Notes under the pieces: model-generated
Databases searched by the model: none
Told to the model about the DNA's origin: nothing
Seen by the model: the letters and a program-made list of their open reading frames with translations, nothing else
In this document: positions 62,586-64,000 of the stretch, one piece after another
Layout: the number at the start of each line of letters is the position of its first letter
Numbering within the stretch: position 1 is the first letter of the stretch
Program-made: the position numbers and the translations under genes
Source of the DNA: Chryseobacterium herbae
GTDB lineage: Bacteria > Bacteroidota > Bacteroidia > Flavobacteriales > Weeksellaceae
NCBI RefSeq assembly: GCF_025154075.1
Contig: NZ_JAOAMU010000001.1
Span: 519,991-583,990 of the forward strand
Direction: 5' to 3'
DNA length: 64,000 nt

Positions 62586-64000
62586 TTAAAGATCGAGAGC
62601 CGGCTCAAGAATTTTTTCCATTCTTTTCTTCACCATATCTACAGATCCTGAATAATTGTTAACCATTAAAGAAAACACCAATGTTTTTCCTGAGTTCGTT
62701 TTCAGATATCCTGCTAACGTTTTCACTTTGTTTAAAGTTCCTGTTTTAGCAAAAACCTGTCCGTTTCCGGTACCAATGAACATTCTTTTCAACGTTCCGG
62801 ACTGTCCTCCTACCGGCAGTGACGTGAAATACGTTTTATAATATTTCTCATCCATTAAAGAGGTCAGGAATTTTACCTGGGAAATTGGCGTTACGTTATT
62901 TCCTCTTGAAAGTCCGCTTCCATCCATATAATTCAGCCCGATCATATCGAAGCTTTCATTTTTAAGGTGGTTGGTTACTACTATTCTTCCTGATTCTGAA
63001 GTCTGGTCGCCCATTTTCTGGTAACCTACCGTTTTCAGTAAAGCTTCTGCCAGAGAATTGTCGCTGTGCTGATTGGTATAGAATACGATATCACCTAATG
63101 TCGGAGATTTATACGCTGCTACCAGTTTCCTGCTTTCAGGTGTTGCATCCGTCATTTTTGGGGTTACTTTTCCGGTCACTCCAATTCCGCTTTTTACTAA
63201 TGTCGTTCTGAATGTATTGGCAAGATAAGCCGGAGCATCAGGAAGCTTTGTCGTTAAAACACCGTCGCCATCATACTTTTCAGCATACACCATCTGGTTG
63301 ACATAAGGAGAAACGTAGAAATACTTTTTATCAGAAGCAAATCCTGATTTTTTCACGATCAGCTTTTCGTTGGCTGGATTAATTTCGCGGGTAGTTCCTA
63401 CAGGCAGGTAGTAATTATTGTTTTCAAGCCATACAACATTTTCCGGAAGCATTGTAATATTGCCTTTGAAAAGCGCTGTCTGAATGATAATATCACCATT
63501 TACCTTTTTAATCCCTTCGCGGGAAAGTCCACTCATGAAGTCTGCAACAATGTCTCTGTACGACCACGCTCCTGCTTTATTGGTTCCTAAAGAAGGGTCT
63601 CCGCTGCCTATCAGATACAAATTTCCATTTAAAACTCCACTTTCATCAATAGTCCCTGAATATTCCAGCTGCGTCATCCAACGGTAGTTTTCGCCTAAAA
63701 GGTTCAACGCTGTTTCCGTGGTTAATAATTTGGTAGTAGAAGCCGGAACTAAGGGAGTATTTTCATTGTACGAAGAGATCACCTTCTTCGTTTTGGGGTC
63801 ATACACTACGAATCCCCAACTTGCATTTTTCAGCACAGGATCCGCCATCATTGTGTTTACATTAATATCTACGAGCTCTTTGGCCGACAAAATCGTTTTC
63901 TCCGCTACCGAAGTAATGGGAGAAGGCAGATTCAAAGTATTCCTTTGACTATCGTAAGCCTGTGAGTAAAGAACTGTAGAAACGGTAGATTGAGCAAGGA
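62586..64000 (-). CDS. dacB: D-alanyl-D-alanine carboxypeptidase (PBP4 class), 5' end cut by window
   Basis: Peptidase family S13 penicillin-binding protein that trims peptidoglycan peptides. The reading frame stays open upstream of the TTG at 63935 to the window end (LAQSTVSTVLYSQAYDSQRN), so the gene starts outside the window and a signal peptide is expected there. Active-site motifs: SxxK in PASTTKLLTTE, SxN in HSDNSLAEALLK, KTG in VFAKTGTLNKVKTL, and the GNLYLIGSGDPSL S13 marker. No conflicting interruptions seen. Confidence 0.9.
   Translation of the reverse strand, partial: LAQSTVSTVLYSQAYDSQRNTLNLPSPITSVAEKTILSAKELVDINVNTMMADPVLKNASWGFVVYDPKTKKVISSYNENTPLVPASTTKLLTTETALNLLGENYRWMTQLEYSGTIDESGVLNGNLYLIGSGDPSLGTNKAGAWSYRDIVADFMSGLSREGIKKVNGDIIIQTALFKGNITMLPENVVWLENNNYYLPVGTTREINPANEKLIVKKSGFASDKKYFYVSPYVNQMVYAEKYDGDGVLTTKLPDAPAYLANTFRTTLVKSGIGVTGKVTPKMTDATPESRKLVAAYKSPTLGDIVFYTNQHSDNSLAEALLKTVGYQKMGDQTSESGRIVVTNHLKNESFDMIGLNYMDGSGLSRGNNVTPISQVKFLTSLMDEKYYKTYFTSLPVGGQSGTLKRMFIGTGNGQVFAKTGTLNKVKTLAGYLKTNSGKTLVFSLMVNNYSGSVDMVKKRMEKILEPALDL

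Overview
The window reads as chromosome of a Chryseobacterium-like flavobacterium (family Weeksellaceae). Evidence: low GC, almost no Shine-Dalgarno sites, promoters with the Bacteroidetes -7 box TAnnTTTG, gliding genes gldF/gldG, several secreted proteins with type IX secretion (T9SS) C-terminal sorting domains, a large intergenic load of degenerate palindromic repeats, and a secreted protein-glutaminase that closely resembles the enzyme known from Chryseobacterium proteolyticum. No rRNA, tRNA or CRISPR array was seen.

1-3.3 kb: 5' part of lysS (minus strand), a field of about 75-bp degenerate repeats, rlmF, a small lipoprotein cytochrome c and a small lipoprotein, and a membrane protein. 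3.35-12.6 kb: a complete tryptophan operon, trpE-G-D-C-F-B-A. It is preceded by a short ORF with three consecutive Trp codons and a rho-independent terminator (attenuator layout). The operon is interrupted by three genes of unknown role and by a REP-associated tyrosine transposase (RAYT) whose flanking REP hairpins supply the trpF stop codon. lipB follows.

13.4-21.3 kb: protein-glutaminase plus a small lipoprotein; an SDR divergent from a nitroreductase-ohrR-ohr peroxide-stress operon with a perfect palindromic operator over its promoter; two unknown exported proteins followed by a decayed second ohr copy; a NERD-domain protein; and a secreted peptide-deformylase-like protein whose metal-ligand Cys is Asp.

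21.5-34.0 kb: a heme/iron acquisition region. A ChaN-like protein and the minus-strand operon hmuR-hmuY-hmuT-hmuU-hmuV-methyltransferase-hmuS face two plus-strand genes for T9SS-secreted proteins, one a HmuY-like putative hemophore. All three promoters carry the same ATTTAGAAT-type palindrome at the same spacing, so they look like one (Fur-like) regulon.

34-39 kb: ABM monooxygenase, TauE/SafE anion exporter, Rrf2 regulator, several small unknown genes and a stretch of decayed coding sequence. A 37-bp promoter/operator upstream of the TauE gene is nearly repeated upstream of the cupin gene at 57.1 kb.

39.2-47.8 kb: a T9SS beta-propeller protein with REP sequences inserted in frame, a 955-residue secreted protein, and a 1199-residue RHS protein ending in a HEGSH putative metallopeptidase toxin domain. 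A (TAA)21 microsatellite then runs exactly from the toxin stop codon to the start codon of a lipoprotein, the probable immunity protein. 48-64 kb: an odd C-rich non-coding tract, SDR, AraC regulator, TonB-C-like protein, gldG/gldF, hemJ-like gene, kbl, cupin protein, two tandem M1 metallopeptidases with T9SS domains, and a PBP4-type dacB cut by the window end.
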